NCBI RefSeq assembly: GCF_900107675.1
Contig: NZ_FNRI01000011.1
Location: forward strand, 24,829 to 88,828
DNA: 64,000 bases
Source: Alistipes timonensis JC136
GTDB taxonomy: Bacteria > Bacteroidota > Bacteroidia > Bacteroidales > Rikenellaceae
Reading direction: 5' to 3'
Shown here piece after piece: positions 43,148 through 51,813 of the stretch. The position numbers and the translations under genes are program-made. The notes under the pieces were generated by a model that worked only from the letters and a program-made list of their open reading frames with translations, searched no databases and had not been told where the DNA came from. Each line of letters starts with the position of its first letter. Positions within the stretch are counted from its first letter, which is position 1.

Positions 43148-44632
43148 ATGAAAACTTTAGGCATAGACATAGGTTCCTCGTCGGTCAAAGTGTCGCTGCT
43201 GGACATCCCGACGGGCGAATGCGTGGCTTCGGCCACCAACCCTGCGGCGGAAATGCCCATCGAGGCGCTCCGAAGCGGCTGGGCCGAGCAGGACCCCGAA
43301 ATGTGGTGGCACTACGTCCGCGAAGGCATCCGGCAGATCGCCGTGAAACATCCCATGCGCGAGGTGGCGGCCATCGGCATCACCTACCAGATGCACGGAC
43401 TCGTGGCGCTCTCCGAGAAGGGCGAACCGCTGCGCAAGTCAATCATCTGGTGCGACTCCCGGGCCATCGGGATCGGCGCCGAAGCCCTCGAAAGCATCGG
43501 CCGGGAGTTCTGCCTGGAACACACCCTTAACTCGCCGGGCAACTTCACGGCGTCGAAACTGGCGTGGGTGAAGCGCAACGAACCCGAGATCTTTGCGAAA
43601 ATCCATAAGTTCATGCTCCCGGGCGACTACATCGCCTACCGTCTTTCGGGACGGATGTCCACCTCCGTCAGCGGACTCTCGGAGCAGATACTCTGGGATT
43701 TCAAAGAGGAACGCCGCGCGGACTTCGTGGCCGACCGGTACGGCATCCCGCCGGAGATGATCCCCGACGCCGACGTTTCGATCGGCATTCAGGCGCACAC
43801 CGACGCCGCAACGGAACGCGAACTGGGCATCCCGACCGGCACGCCCATCTCCTACCGCGCAGGCGACCAGCCCAACAACGCCTTCTCGCTCAACGTCATG
43901 GAGGCGGGCGAGATCGCCGCGACGGGCGGCACGAGCGGCGTGGTCTACGGCGTCACGGACACCCCGAAGGCCGACCCGCAGTCGCGCGTCAATACGTTCG
44001 TCCACGTCAACCACACGCCCGGGAAACCGCGTTACGGTATCCTGCTCTGCATCAACGGCACGGGCATCATGAACTCGTGGATACGCCGCAACGTCACGCA
44101 GCAGACAATGGATTACGCCGAGATGAACCGCCTGGCCGCAAGCGTCCCGGCCGGTTCCGAAGGACTGCTGGTCGTTCCGTTCGGCAACGGCGCCGAGCGC
44201 GTGCTCGAAAACCGCTGCACGGGGGCCGGGATCGTCAACATCGACCTCAACCGCCACACCACGGCCCACATCCTCCGCGCCGCGCAGGAGGGCATCGCCT
44301 ACTCGTTCCGCTACGGCATCGACATCATGCGGGGGCTGGGGCTCTCGCCCGACGTCATCCGCGCCGGACAGGCCAATCTGTTCCTCTCGCCGCTGTTCCG
44401 GCAGACGCTTTCAACGCTCACCGGGGCCCGCATCGAGCTGTTCAACACCGACGGTGCGCTGGGTGCGGCACGCGGTGCGGCGTTGGGCGCGGGGCTTTAC
44501 AAGACGCGCGAAGAGGCTTTCGCCTCGCTCCGCCGGCTGGAGGTCGTGGAACCCGTCGAGGCCGACCGCGAAGCCCTCGAAGCGGGATACCGCGCGTGGG
44601 TCGCAGAAATCGAATCGAAACTCAACAAATAA
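43148..44632 (+). CDS. xylB: Xylulokinase
   Basis: The 494-residue FGGY-family kinase phosphorylates D-xylulose to xylulose 5-phosphate with ATP in the cytoplasm. It opens with the phosphate-binding GIDIGSSSVKVSLLD. QMHGLVAL, WCDSRA and GEIAATGGTSGVVYGV (ATPase motif) follow, and the C-terminal AGQANLFLSPLF region binds ATP. The family's usual length is about 490. Its xylulokinase role is supported by xylA directly downstream (20 nt) and the regulator upstream. Confidence 0.93.
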   Translation: MKTLGIDIGSSSVKVSLLDIPTGECVASATNPAAEMPIEALRSGWAEQDPEMWWHYVREGIRQIAVKHPMREVAAIGITYQMHGLVALSEKGEPLRKSIIWCDSRAIGIGAEALESIGREFCLEHTLNSPGNFTASKLAWVKRNEPEIFAKIHKFMLPGDYIAYRLSGRMSTSVSGLSEQILWDFKEERRADFVADRYGIPPEMIPDADVSIGIQAHTDAATERELGIPTGTPISYRAGDQPNNAFSLNVMEAGEIAATGGTSGVVYGVTDTPKADPQSRVNTFVHVNHTPGKPRYGILLCINGTGIMNSWIRRNVTQQTMDYAEMNRLAASVPAGSEGLLVVPFGNGAERVLENRCTGAGIVNIDLNRHTTAHILRAAQEGIAYSFRYGIDIMRGLGLSPDVIRAGQANLFLSPLFRQTLSTLTGARIELFNTDGALGAARGAALGAGLYKTREEAFASLRRLEVVEPVEADREALEAGYRAWVAEIESKLNK

Positions 44633-44652
44633 ACCAAAAAAACGACAAAATC

Positions 44653-45966
44653 ATGGCAACAACAAACTACTTTCCCTCGGTGGAAAAGATCAAATTCGAA
44701 GGCAAGGATTCGAAAAACCCGATGGCTTTCCGCTACTACGATCCCGAAAAGGTCGTGAAGGGCAAAAAAATGAAGGATTGGTTCAAATTCTCGATGGCAT
44801 GGTGGCACACCCTCTGCGCCGAGGGCGGCGACCAGTTCGGCGGCGGCACCAAGACCTTCCCGTGGAACGCGGCGGCATGCCCCGTCGAGCGCGCCAAGGC
44901 CAAGATGGACGCAGGCTTCGAGTTCATGCAGAAGATGGGCATTGAATACTACTGTTTCCACGACGTGGACCTCGTGGACGAGGCCGCAACGACCGAGGAG
45001 TATGAGCAGAACCTCCGCGAAATCGTCGCCTACGCCAAGCAGAAACAGGCCGAGACCGGCATCAAACTGCTGTGGGGCACGGCCAACGTCTTCGGACACG
45101 CCCGCTACATGAACGGCGCCTCGACCAACCCCGACTTCGACGCCGCGGCCCGCGCCATGCTGCAAATCAAAAACGCCATCGACGCCACGATCGAGCTGGG
45201 CGGCGAGAACTACGTCTTCTGGGGCGGCCGCGAAGGTTACATGTCGCTGCTGAACACCGACATGAAGCGCGAAAAGGAGCACATGGCCACGATGCTCCGC
45301 ATGGCCCGCGACTATGCCCGTTCGAAGGGCTTCAAAGGCAACTTCCTGATCGAGCCCAAGCCGATGGAGCCGATGAAGCACCAGTACGACGTCGACACGG
45401 AGACCGTGATCGGATTCCTGCGCGCCCACGGTCTCGACAAGGATTTCAAAGTCAACATCGAAGTCAACCACGCCACGCTGGCCGGCCACACCTTCGAACA
45501 CGAGCTTCAGTGCGCCGTCGACGCCGGCATGCTGGGTTCGATCGACGCCAACCGCGGCGATTACCAGAACGGCTGGGACACCGACCAGTTCCCGATCGAC
45601 CTTTACGAAATGGTACAGGCCATGATGGTCATCGTCCGCGGCGGCGGTCTCCAGGGCGGCGGCACGAACTTCGACGCCAAAACCCGCCGCAACTCGACGG
45701 ACCTCGAGGATATCTTCATCGCCCACATCGCCGCAATGGACGTGATGGCCCGCGCGCTGCTGATCGCCGCCGACATCCTCGACAACTCGCCCTACGAGAA
45801 GATGCTCGCCGAGCGTTACGCCTCCTACGACAAGGGCGAGGGCAAAGCCTTCGAAGAGGGCAAACTCACGCTCGAGCAGGCCGCCGACTACGCCCGCAAG
45901 CACGAACCCGTGCAGCAGAGCGGCAAGCAGGAGCTTTACGAAGCGATCGTAAATATGTATATCTAA
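44653..45966 (+). CDS. xylA: Xylose isomerase
   Basis: The 437-residue class II xylose isomerase converts D-xylose to D-xylulose. It shows FSMAWWHTLCAEGGDQFGGGT, the active-site YYCFHDVDLVDE (His-Asp pair), FWGGREGY, FLIEPKPMEP and the metal site NIEVNHATLAGHTFEHEL. I start it at 44653, where MATTNYFPSVEKI matches the family N-terminus; the open frame upstream overlaps xylB. A small hairpin followed by TTTTA (46019-46039) after the stop may partly end transcription before xylE. Confidence 0.97.
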   Translation: MATTNYFPSVEKIKFEGKDSKNPMAFRYYDPEKVVKGKKMKDWFKFSMAWWHTLCAEGGDQFGGGTKTFPWNAAACPVERAKAKMDAGFEFMQKMGIEYYCFHDVDLVDEAATTEEYEQNLREIVAYAKQKQAETGIKLLWGTANVFGHARYMNGASTNPDFDAAARAMLQIKNAIDATIELGGENYVFWGGREGYMSLLNTDMKREKEHMATMLRMARDYARSKGFKGNFLIEPKPMEPMKHQYDVDTETVIGFLRAHGLDKDFKVNIEVNHATLAGHTFEHELQCAVDAGMLGSIDANRGDYQNGWDTDQFPIDLYEMVQAMMVIVRGGGLQGGGTNFDAKTRRNSTDLEDIFIAHIAAMDVMARALLIAADILDNSPYEKMLAERYASYDKGEGKAFEEGKLTLEQAADYARKHEPVQQSGKQELYEAIVNMYI

Positions 45967-46018
45967 ACGCGGCCCTGCGTTTGCAATTCCGACTCCGCAG
46001 GCCAAGCCCCTCCCGAGG

Positions 46019-46040
46019 GCCGTTTAAAAAACGGCTTTTA
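46019..46040 (+). terminator. Possible weak terminator after xylA
   Basis: A 7-bp stem GCCGTTT (46019-46025), loop AAA, AAACGGC (46029-46035), then TTTTA. It is short, so read-through into xylE is likely. Confidence 0.45.
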
Positions 46041-46093
46041 AGTGGTGGAAGCGCAGAACCGGATTGGAAGGCCGAACCCATGCACCGCCCCTG

Positions 46094-46164
46094 AAGCCCG
46101 GCTCTTAGCCGGGGTGGGGTCAGACTTGTAAACGACGCCGAAGGCGGCGACTGCGACCGACCGG
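46094..46164 (+). repeat. Two-hairpin dispersed element, copy C
   Basis: AAGCCCGGCTCTTAGCCGGG (hairpin one), TGG, linker GGTCAGACTTGTAAACG, hairpin two (GCCG, AAGG, CGGC) and a GACCGACCGG tail. The linker is nearly the same as in copies A and B while both stems differ. It lies just upstream of xylE. The preceding stretch GTGGAAGCGCAGAACCGGA (46045-46063) also resembles the 89-bp repeats near 50.5 kb. Confidence 0.65.
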
Positions 46165-46201
46165 AGCAAGGGACCACGCTAAAAAATAAAACAACAACCT
46201 G

Positions 46202-47629
46202 ATGACTACTTCAAACCAACAAACCGGCAGCCGCGCCTACCTCTTCTCCATCGTACTGGTGGCGATCATCGGCGGACTGCTCTTCGGTTACGACACGGCC
46301 GTCGTGTCGGGCGCCGAACAGGCGCTCGACCAGTTCTTCCGGAGCGCCGCAGACTTCACCTACACGTCGTGGATGCACGGCTTCACCGCTTCGAGCGCGC
46401 TGATCGGCTGCGTCATCGGCGGTGCGATCTCGGGCCTGCTGGCCTCGCGCTTCGGACGCAAACGATCGCTCGTCATGGCGGCGGTGCTCTTTTTCATCTC
46501 GGCCGTCGGCTCGTGGTGGCCCGAGAGCGGCATCCTCCCCTACGGCGAGGCTTCGCTCCCGCTGCTGGTGTCGTTCAACATCTACCGCGTCATCGGCGGC
46601 ATCGGCGTCGGACTCGCCTCGGCCGTCTGCCCGATGTATATCGCCGAAATTTCCCCGGCGAAGATCCGCGGCACGCTCGTTTCGTGCAACCAGTTCGCCA
46701 TCATCTTCGGCATGCTGGTCGTCTACTTTGTCAACTACCTGATCCGCAACCACCTCGGCGATACGGGCGAAGCGATCCAGGCGGCGATGGTTCAGATCGG
46801 CTGGCGCCGGATGTTCCTCTCCGAAGCCTTCCCGGCAGGCGCCTTCTTCCTGCTGATCATGCTCGTGCCCGAGACCCCGCGGTTCCTGGCACTCCGGGGC
46901 AACGACGCCAAGGCTTTCGCCGTGCTCGAACGTATCAACGGCACGTCCGAAGCCCGCTCAATCCTCGCCGACATCAAATCCACGGTGCACGAAAAGCGCG
47001 AAAAACTCTTCGCCTACGGCACGGCCGTGATCCTGATCGGCATCCTGCTGTCATTCTTCCAGCAGGCCATCGGCATCAACGTCGTGCTCTACTACGCCCC
47101 GCGCATCTTCGAGAACATGGGCGCTTCGGGCGACGCGTCGATGCTCCAGACTGTCGTCATGGGCATCGTCAACATCCTCTTCACCGTCGTGGCGATCTTC
47201 ACCGTCGACAAAGTGGGCCGCAAGCCGCTGCTCATCATCGGCTCGACGGGCATGATGATCGGCATGGCCGCCCTCGCGGCGCTGTCGTTCACCGACACGA
47301 TCGGTATTGCGGCGCTCGTCTTCATCATCATCTACACCGCGTCGTTCATGATGTCGTGGGGCCCGATCTGCTGGGTGCTCATCTCGGAGATCTTCCCCAA
47401 CACCATCCGTTCGCAGGCCGTGGCCATCGCCGTAGCGGCGCAGTGGATCTCGAACTTCCTCGTGTCGGCGACCTTCCCGTCGCTGAGCGCCTGGAGCGTC
47501 GGCGGCACCTACTGCATCTATGCGCTGATGTCGCTCGCCTCGGCGATCTTCGTCTGGCGGTGGGTTCCCGAAACCAAGGGAAAGACCCTCGAGGAGATGT
47601 CTACCCTGTGGAAGAAAAACGGCCGGTAA
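46202..47629 (+). CDS. xylE: MFS sugar transporter, D-xylose:H+ symporter
   Basis: The 475-residue protein has 12 predicted membrane helices and the sugar-porter signatures GYDTAVVSGA (after helix 1), RFGRKRS, the helix 7 block QQAIGINVVLYYAPRIFE, and PETKGKTLEEM at the end. It is close to XylE of E. coli in length and layout and should bring xylose across the inner membrane with protons. Its position 235 nt after xylA supports xylose as the substrate; glucose or arabinose transport is the alternative. Confidence 0.9.
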   Translation: MTTSNQQTGSRAYLFSIVLVAIIGGLLFGYDTAVVSGAEQALDQFFRSAADFTYTSWMHGFTASSALIGCVIGGAISGLLASRFGRKRSLVMAAVLFFISAVGSWWPESGILPYGEASLPLLVSFNIYRVIGGIGVGLASAVCPMYIAEISPAKIRGTLVSCNQFAIIFGMLVVYFVNYLIRNHLGDTGEAIQAAMVQIGWRRMFLSEAFPAGAFFLLIMLVPETPRFLALRGNDAKAFAVLERINGTSEARSILADIKSTVHEKREKLFAYGTAVILIGILLSFFQQAIGINVVLYYAPRIFENMGASGDASMLQTVVMGIVNILFTVVAIFTVDKVGRKPLLIIGSTGMMIGMAALAALSFTDTIGIAALVFIIIYTASFMMSWGPICWVLISEIFPNTIRSQAVAIAVAAQWISNFLVSATFPSLSAWSVGGTYCIYALMSLASAIFVWRWVPETKGKTLEEMSTLWKKNGR

Positions 47630-47647
47630 ACACCCCGGCCCCAAACG

Positions 47648-47682
47648 AAAAAAGGTTCCTGCTTTGGCAGGAACCTTTTTTG
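47648..47682. terminator. Bidirectional intrinsic terminator
   Basis: Stem 47654-47662 with 47667-47675, extended by A6/T6 pairs, loop TTTG. It separates convergent xylE and the antiporter gene. Confidence 0.92.
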
Positions 47683-47697
47683 CATTTTGCCGAAACG

Positions 47698-49194
47698 TCA
47701 GCCCAATTTCATCACATCGTCGATGCCCATGTCCTTATAGGTGGTTTCGAGCTCCTCGCTGCGGTCCGAAATGACCAGCAGCTTGTCGCCCAAGTGCAGT
47801 TCCGTCTTGCCCTGCGGCACGAAATACTCGCCCTCGCGGCAAACCATCATCACCAGCGTATTCTCGGGCAGGGTGATGTCTTTGAGCGTATGTCCGGTGT
47901 CGAGCATCGACTCGTTGACCTCGACCTCCGTAAGCACCGACTTCATGTCCTCGTGAATATCGACGCTGAACGCCGACTCCCGCTCTTCGTAGGCCAGTCC
48001 CAGCAGGTTGGCCATACCGCTTACGGTGGTGCCCTGCACCACGAGCGAAATGATCGTCGAAAGGAAGACCACGTTGAACAGCAGCCCGGCCTGCTCGACG
48101 TTCGCCATCATCGGATAGATGGCAAAGAGGATCGGCACGGCGCCGCGCAGCCCCACCCACGAGATGTAAAGCCGCGCCTTGGTGGTGAAGCGCCGGAAAG
48201 GCAGCAGGCACGCGAAGACCGTGACGGGACGCGCCACGAGGATCATGAACGCACCGACGGCACAACCCAGAATCAGCACCTCGGGCCGGAACAACTCCAT
48301 GCTGTTGACGAAAAGTCCCAGCGTGAGGAACATCACGATCTGCATCAACCAGGTAAAACCGTCGAAAAAGACCGTCAAAGACCGCTTCTGCGTCAGTTTG
48401 TGATTGCCGACGACCAGACCCGCCAGGTAAACGGCCAGATAGCCGTTGCCTTTGACGAGATCGGTGAAAGCGAATGCGAAGAAGATGAAAGCCAGCAGCA
48501 GCACCGAATAGAGCGAATGGTTGGCCAGGTTGATCTTGTTGATCGTCCACACCGCCAGCCGGCCGATCAGGTAGCCCGACAAGGCTCCGACGATCATCTG
48601 GATCACGAAATAGACGATGCTCATGCCCATGCTGACATCGCCGGAGGAGTTCGTCACCACACCGATCAGCAGGATTGTCAGCATGTAGGCCATCGGGTCG
48701 TTCGAGCCGCTCTCCAGCTCCAACAACGGGCGGAGGTGTTGTTTGAGCCCCTGTTTCTTACTTCGCAGAATGGAGAACACCGACGCGGAGTCGGTCGAAG
48801 ACATCGTGGAGGCAAGCAGCAGGGCCAGCGGGAAGGAGATCTGCAATCCGATCCACGGCGCGATGAGCCAGACGAAGCCCGCCAGCACCATGGCCGTCAT
48901 CACCACCCCCACCGTGGCCAGCACGACGCCGGGCCCGATGATGGGTTTGATCTCCTGGAAGGAGGTATCCATACCGCCCGTGAAGAGGATGATGCAGAGG
49001 GCGATCATGCCCACGAACTGCGTCATGTCGACCGAACGATACGAGATAAAGTCCAGACCGAACAACATGCCCACTCCCAGGAAGAGCAGCAACGCCGGGG
49101 CGCCGAAACGATAGGCGACCTTACCGGCCATCACCGCCACGAAGAGCAGCAGAGCGCCGACCAATACTACATTTTCACCACTGATGTTTACCAT
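47698..49194 (-). CDS. Potassium/proton antiporter, CPA1 family with TrkA_C domain
   Basis: The 498-residue protein has 12-13 membrane helices (residues about 8-390) with the CPA1 core motif LLELESGSNDPMAY. A C-terminal TrkA_C-type domain (about 410-485; LPENTLVMMVCREGEYFVPQGKTELHLGDKLLVIS) probably senses a nucleotide or ion. The layout is that of NhaP2/CvrA K+/H+ antiporters of the inner membrane, which protect against excess potassium or alkaline conditions. Which cation it carries is inferred. It follows the small membrane protein gene by 9 nt. Confidence 0.88.
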   Translation of the reverse strand: MVNISGENVVLVGALLLFVAVMAGKVAYRFGAPALLLFLGVGMLFGLDFISYRSVDMTQFVGMIALCIILFTGGMDTSFQEIKPIIGPGVVLATVGVVMTAMVLAGFVWLIAPWIGLQISFPLALLLASTMSSTDSASVFSILRSKKQGLKQHLRPLLELESGSNDPMAYMLTILLIGVVTNSSGDVSMGMSIVYFVIQMIVGALSGYLIGRLAVWTINKINLANHSLYSVLLLAFIFFAFAFTDLVKGNGYLAVYLAGLVVGNHKLTQKRSLTVFFDGFTWLMQIVMFLTLGLFVNSMELFRPEVLILGCAVGAFMILVARPVTVFACLLPFRRFTTKARLYISWVGLRGAVPILFAIYPMMANVEQAGLLFNVVFLSTIISLVVQGTTVSGMANLLGLAYEERESAFSVDIHEDMKSVLTEVEVNESMLDTGHTLKDITLPENTLVMMVCREGEYFVPQGKTELHLGDKLLVISDRSEELETTYKDMGIDDVMKLG

Positions 49195-49203
49195 TCTCTA
49201 TAT

Positions 49204-49728
49204 TTAGTTTTTAGCCGTTTGCAATTCCTGCCCGTCGGCAATGCGCAGTTCGGTCAGCGGCCGGTACTCCAGGTCGGTGTACTCGAACGCCTGCATGGCC
49301 GCAAAGCGGTTGTCGGGCGTCCGGTAAACGGCCACGGCCACGGCGGGAACCTGTGCATGGGGCAGGGAGAAAAGCCGCCCGGCATCGCCCCGCGCGATAC
49401 ACTCCTTTACCTCTGCGGACAATCCGCGCTCAAAATAGAGCTCGTCGTAGCGCAGGTAACGGCGCCCCGCACGGTAATAAGGGGCTCCCTCGGCGCTGAA
49501 AAACCGCGCTGCAAGGGTAATCATCCCCGCCAAAGCCAGCGCCCCGCCGAGGAACACCAGCGCCGAGCGCATGTTGTTCGACAGCCCGGCGCCGTAAATG
49601 TTGTTCAGAACCAGCATTGCCACGCCGGCCACAAGCAGCACGGCGGGAATCAAAAGGGATTTGCGGCGACGAACCACGACCTCCCCGGGCAAGGCGTACA
49701 TCGCCTCGCAAATTTTAATCTTATCCAT
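49204..49728 (-). CDS. Two-helix membrane protein of unknown function
   Basis: The 174-residue protein has two adjacent membrane helices (about residues 26-44 and 53-75) and a soluble C-terminal part of about 95 residues (RYLRYDELYFERGLSAEVKECIARGD). I prefer the ATG at 49728, preceded by GAGAGAT, over the one at 49776, which adds 16 polar residues. The gene is 9 nt upstream of the antiporter and is probably co-transcribed with it. No family is recognised. Confidence 0.7.
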   Translation of the reverse strand: MDKIKICEAMYALPGEVVVRRRKSLLIPAVLLVAGVAMLVLNNIYGAGLSNNMRSALVFLGGALALAGMITLAARFFSAEGAPYYRAGRRYLRYDELYFERGLSAEVKECIARGDAGRLFSLPHAQVPAVAVAVYRTPDNRFAAMQAFEYTDLEYRPLTELRIADGQELQTAKN

Positions 49729-49811
49729 ATCTCTCTCATTATCAAACGTCCATATTTCAATTAAGGGAACAGCCACCCCTGCCGGAGAGACCGTTCGGGA
49801 AACACGAACCG

Positions 49812-50198
49812 CTAAATAATGAGCCGGCGCAGGCGGTAGACATAATAGTCCACGGCATGCGGGCCGACGGAGAGATCATTGGATTGGTACGTTGAAATAA
49901 GTTTGGCAACTCCCGTGCCGCCGCACAACGCGACGCAACGCAATGCAGCGCGTGCCGCCGTATGGAGGCTTCCGCGCTGGAACATGGGTGCGGCCGGGGA
50001 GGCTTCCGCCTCCCGGAGAACACGGGGTTGGTTCAGGTCCGAATTGCAGATGCGCTCGCACTGCCACTGGTCGGCGGGCGCATTGCCGACCGAAAGTACC
50101 GCTGTACGGGCAGCCCCTACGGCACGCACGTCGCCCCGGCTCTCCGAAAAGAGCAGGCAACCCGCCAGGGCCAGCAATATGAAAAACAGTTTGCGCAT
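49812..50198 (-). CDS. Small secreted protein of unknown function
   Basis: The 128-residue product has a convincing signal peptide (MRKLFFILLALAGCLLFSES), possibly a lipobox around C14. Four more cysteines follow. A minus-strand -7 box TAACTTTG (50234-50227) lies 29 nt before the start codon, which supports a real gene. No domain is recognised in the mature part (VGAARTAVLSVGNAPADQ, YYVYRLRRLII). A reading frame without function is possible but less likely given the promoter and signal peptide. Confidence 0.55.
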   Translation of the reverse strand: MRKLFFILLALAGCLLFSESRGDVRAVGAARTAVLSVGNAPADQWQCERICNSDLNQPRVLREAEASPAAPMFQRGSLHTAARAALRCVALCGGTGVAKLISTYQSNDLSVGPHAVDYYVYRLRRLII

Positions 50199-50300
50199 AA
50201 GTTATTACGGAGAATCCGGTCAGATGCAAAGTTACATTTTTTCCCGGAGAAATCCGCGGCCCTGGGCGGAAAAGTTCATAAAAGGGCCAAAATTACCGAC

Positions 50301-50622
50301 TCCCCGCCCGGCTCTTAGCCGGAATTTAGGGGCGGCAACAGGTCATTCCGAGCGAACGAACGTGAGCGTGGGAATCCGATAGCAGCGTTGTAAGGCCACA
50401 ACGTCCAGTCAGATTGCCACTGTGATGCCTCGCAATGACGGTGAAAGCGCGGAACCGAACGAGAGTGTTCTGAAACAACCGTCGCACCCTAAAACCCGCT
50501 TCTTAAGCGGGTGATGACTCGCAATGACGGTGAAAGCGCAGAACCGGACGAGAGTGTTCTGAAGCAACCGTCGCACCCTAAAACCCGCTTCTTAAGCGGG
50601 TGATGCCTCGCAATGACGGCAA
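50301..50622. repeat. REP-like repeat cluster with 89-bp tandem units
   Basis: The cluster begins with a CCCGGCTCTTAGCCGG hairpin (about 50307-50322) and a GTCATTCCGAGCGAACGAAC segment with GTGAGCGTGGGAATCC (50342-50377). Two 89-bp tandem units follow, with unit starts CTCGCAATGACGG at 50429, 50518 and (partial third) 50607. Each unit contains GAAAGCGC, GAACCG, ACGAGAGTGTTCTGAA, CCGTCGCACCCTAAAACC and the hairpin CCGCTTCTTAAGCGG. No gene is present between 50235 and 50856. Confidence 0.8.
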
Positions 50623-50735
50623 AAGCGTGTAACATGAACAGCCCGACTCCTTTCTGCACCCGTTTTTGATTTTAGAGGAGCAGATTTGCGCTTAAACGAA
50701 GCCCGACACGGATGGGTAGTATAACAATACGCCCC

Positions 50736-50766
50736 ATTCGCCCGGCTAAGAGCCGGGATTGGGGAG
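50736..50766. repeat. Hairpin of the CCCGGCTAAGAGCCGGG type
   Basis: A perfect stem CCCGGCT/AGCCGGG separated by AAG, followed by ATTGGGG. It is related, in reverse orientation, to the hairpins at about 50307 and 46097. Confidence 0.6.
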
Positions 50767-50856
50767 CGATAGACAGTCACCGCACGAATCATCCCATTCT
50801 GCGCTCCCGTTCGGGCCGGACAAGACAGGGCGAAAGGTGCCCGTGAAAATCGAAAA

Positions 50857-51660
50857 CTATTGGGGAATGAAGATGTAAGTGATCGTTCCGGTCTGCTTGG
50901 CGGGAGCCGTCTCGTCGATGTTGAACAGCGAACTGCGGGCCGCCCGCAGCGCCGATTCGCGCATGCACTCGTCGCCGCCCCCGGTGACACGCGCGCCGAC
51001 GACCTTGCCGGCACGGTCCACCGTGATCGACACCTCCACATCGCCGCCGCCTTCGCACAGGTAGGCCGGAACCTCCAGCCAACGCGACGTGCGAACGGGA
51101 TTCGTCAACGAAAAGGAGACCGTAACGCGCCCTTTGACCTTGCGGTCCTGATGCTCCGAACCGTCCTCCCTGCCGCGGCGTTCGCGGATCGCACGCTCCT
51201 CGGCCAACCCCTGCTCATAAGCCTCGCGGTTGGCCTGCATCCGCGCTTCGGCCTCGGCGGCCGCCTGGTTCAGCGCCGCGGCATTGGTCCCGCGGTCGTC
51301 CCGGAGCTGCTCATTGAGGGCGTTTTCGTTCGACGCCTGGTTGCGGATGCTCCGCCAGTCGATCTCCTCCTGCGCCTGACGCTCCCGCACCTCACGTTCG
51401 AGACGGGCCTTTTCCTGCTCCAATTCGGCGAGCGACTGCAGGTCGATATACATTCCCTGCTGGTGGGAACGGGCCCCCACGACGATCTTCGACGAGACGA
51501 AGACGATCATCAGCAACAAATAGGCTATCAGCGTGACGCACAGCCCGATGCGGTGGTCGTAAGCCCACGTTCCGGCATCCTCCCTGCGGTTGTCGAAGGG
51601 AAGTCGGAGCCGGGGCCGGCGAGGGGCCCGGGGGTTGCTGTCACGCGGATTCTCGGTCAT
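50857..51660 (-). CDS. TonB-like protein with coiled-coil linker
   Basis: The 267-residue protein has a basic N-terminus and one membrane helix (about 42-62). A long charged coiled coil follows (about 75-175; rich in Glu, Arg, Gln and Ala), then a small C-terminal TonB-type domain ending TGTITYIFIPQ, as in the protein at 6183-6872. It contains VEVSITVDRAGKVVGARV. I start it at 51660 because a -7 box TATTTTTG (51689-51682) would place transcription start downstream of the ATG at 51684. It has no ExbB or ExbD neighbour, and the rigid linker could span a wide periplasm. Confidence 0.75.
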   Translation of the reverse strand: MTENPRDSNPRAPRRPRLRLPFDNRREDAGTWAYDHRIGLCVTLIAYLLLMIVFVSSKIVVGARSHQQGMYIDLQSLAELEQEKARLEREVRERQAQEEIDWRSIRNQASNENALNEQLRDDRGTNAAALNQAAAEAEARMQANREAYEQGLAEERAIRERRGREDGSEHQDRKVKGRVTVSFSLTNPVRTSRWLEVPAYLCEGGGDVEVSITVDRAGKVVGARVTGGGDECMRESALRAARSSLFNIDETAPAKQTGTITYIFIPQ

Positions 51661-51755
51661 CGTGTCGTTCGGAATTTTGAGCAAAAATAAGGCTTTTTAC
51701 TGAAATTTTAATTTTTTCACACAAAATAAACTGCGCTTCGGCAATCCCGAATAAA

Positions 51756-51787
51756 TTTGGTATTGAGCCCGACTTGTATTATCTTTG
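51756..51787 (+). promoter_or_regulatory. Promoter of lpxC/fabZ-lpxA
   Basis: TTTG (51756-51759), 20 nt, then TATCTTTG (51780-51787). Transcription would start near 51794, which rules out the in-frame ATG at 51757 and supports the start at 51814. Confidence 0.75.
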
Positions 51788-51813
51788 CGCGAAATATACA
51801 AGAAATTCCGCTT

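Noticed and set aside
50423..50622. CRISPR array at the 89-bp tandem repeats
   Set aside because: Units are repeated along their full length with no variable spacers, and no cas genes are present.
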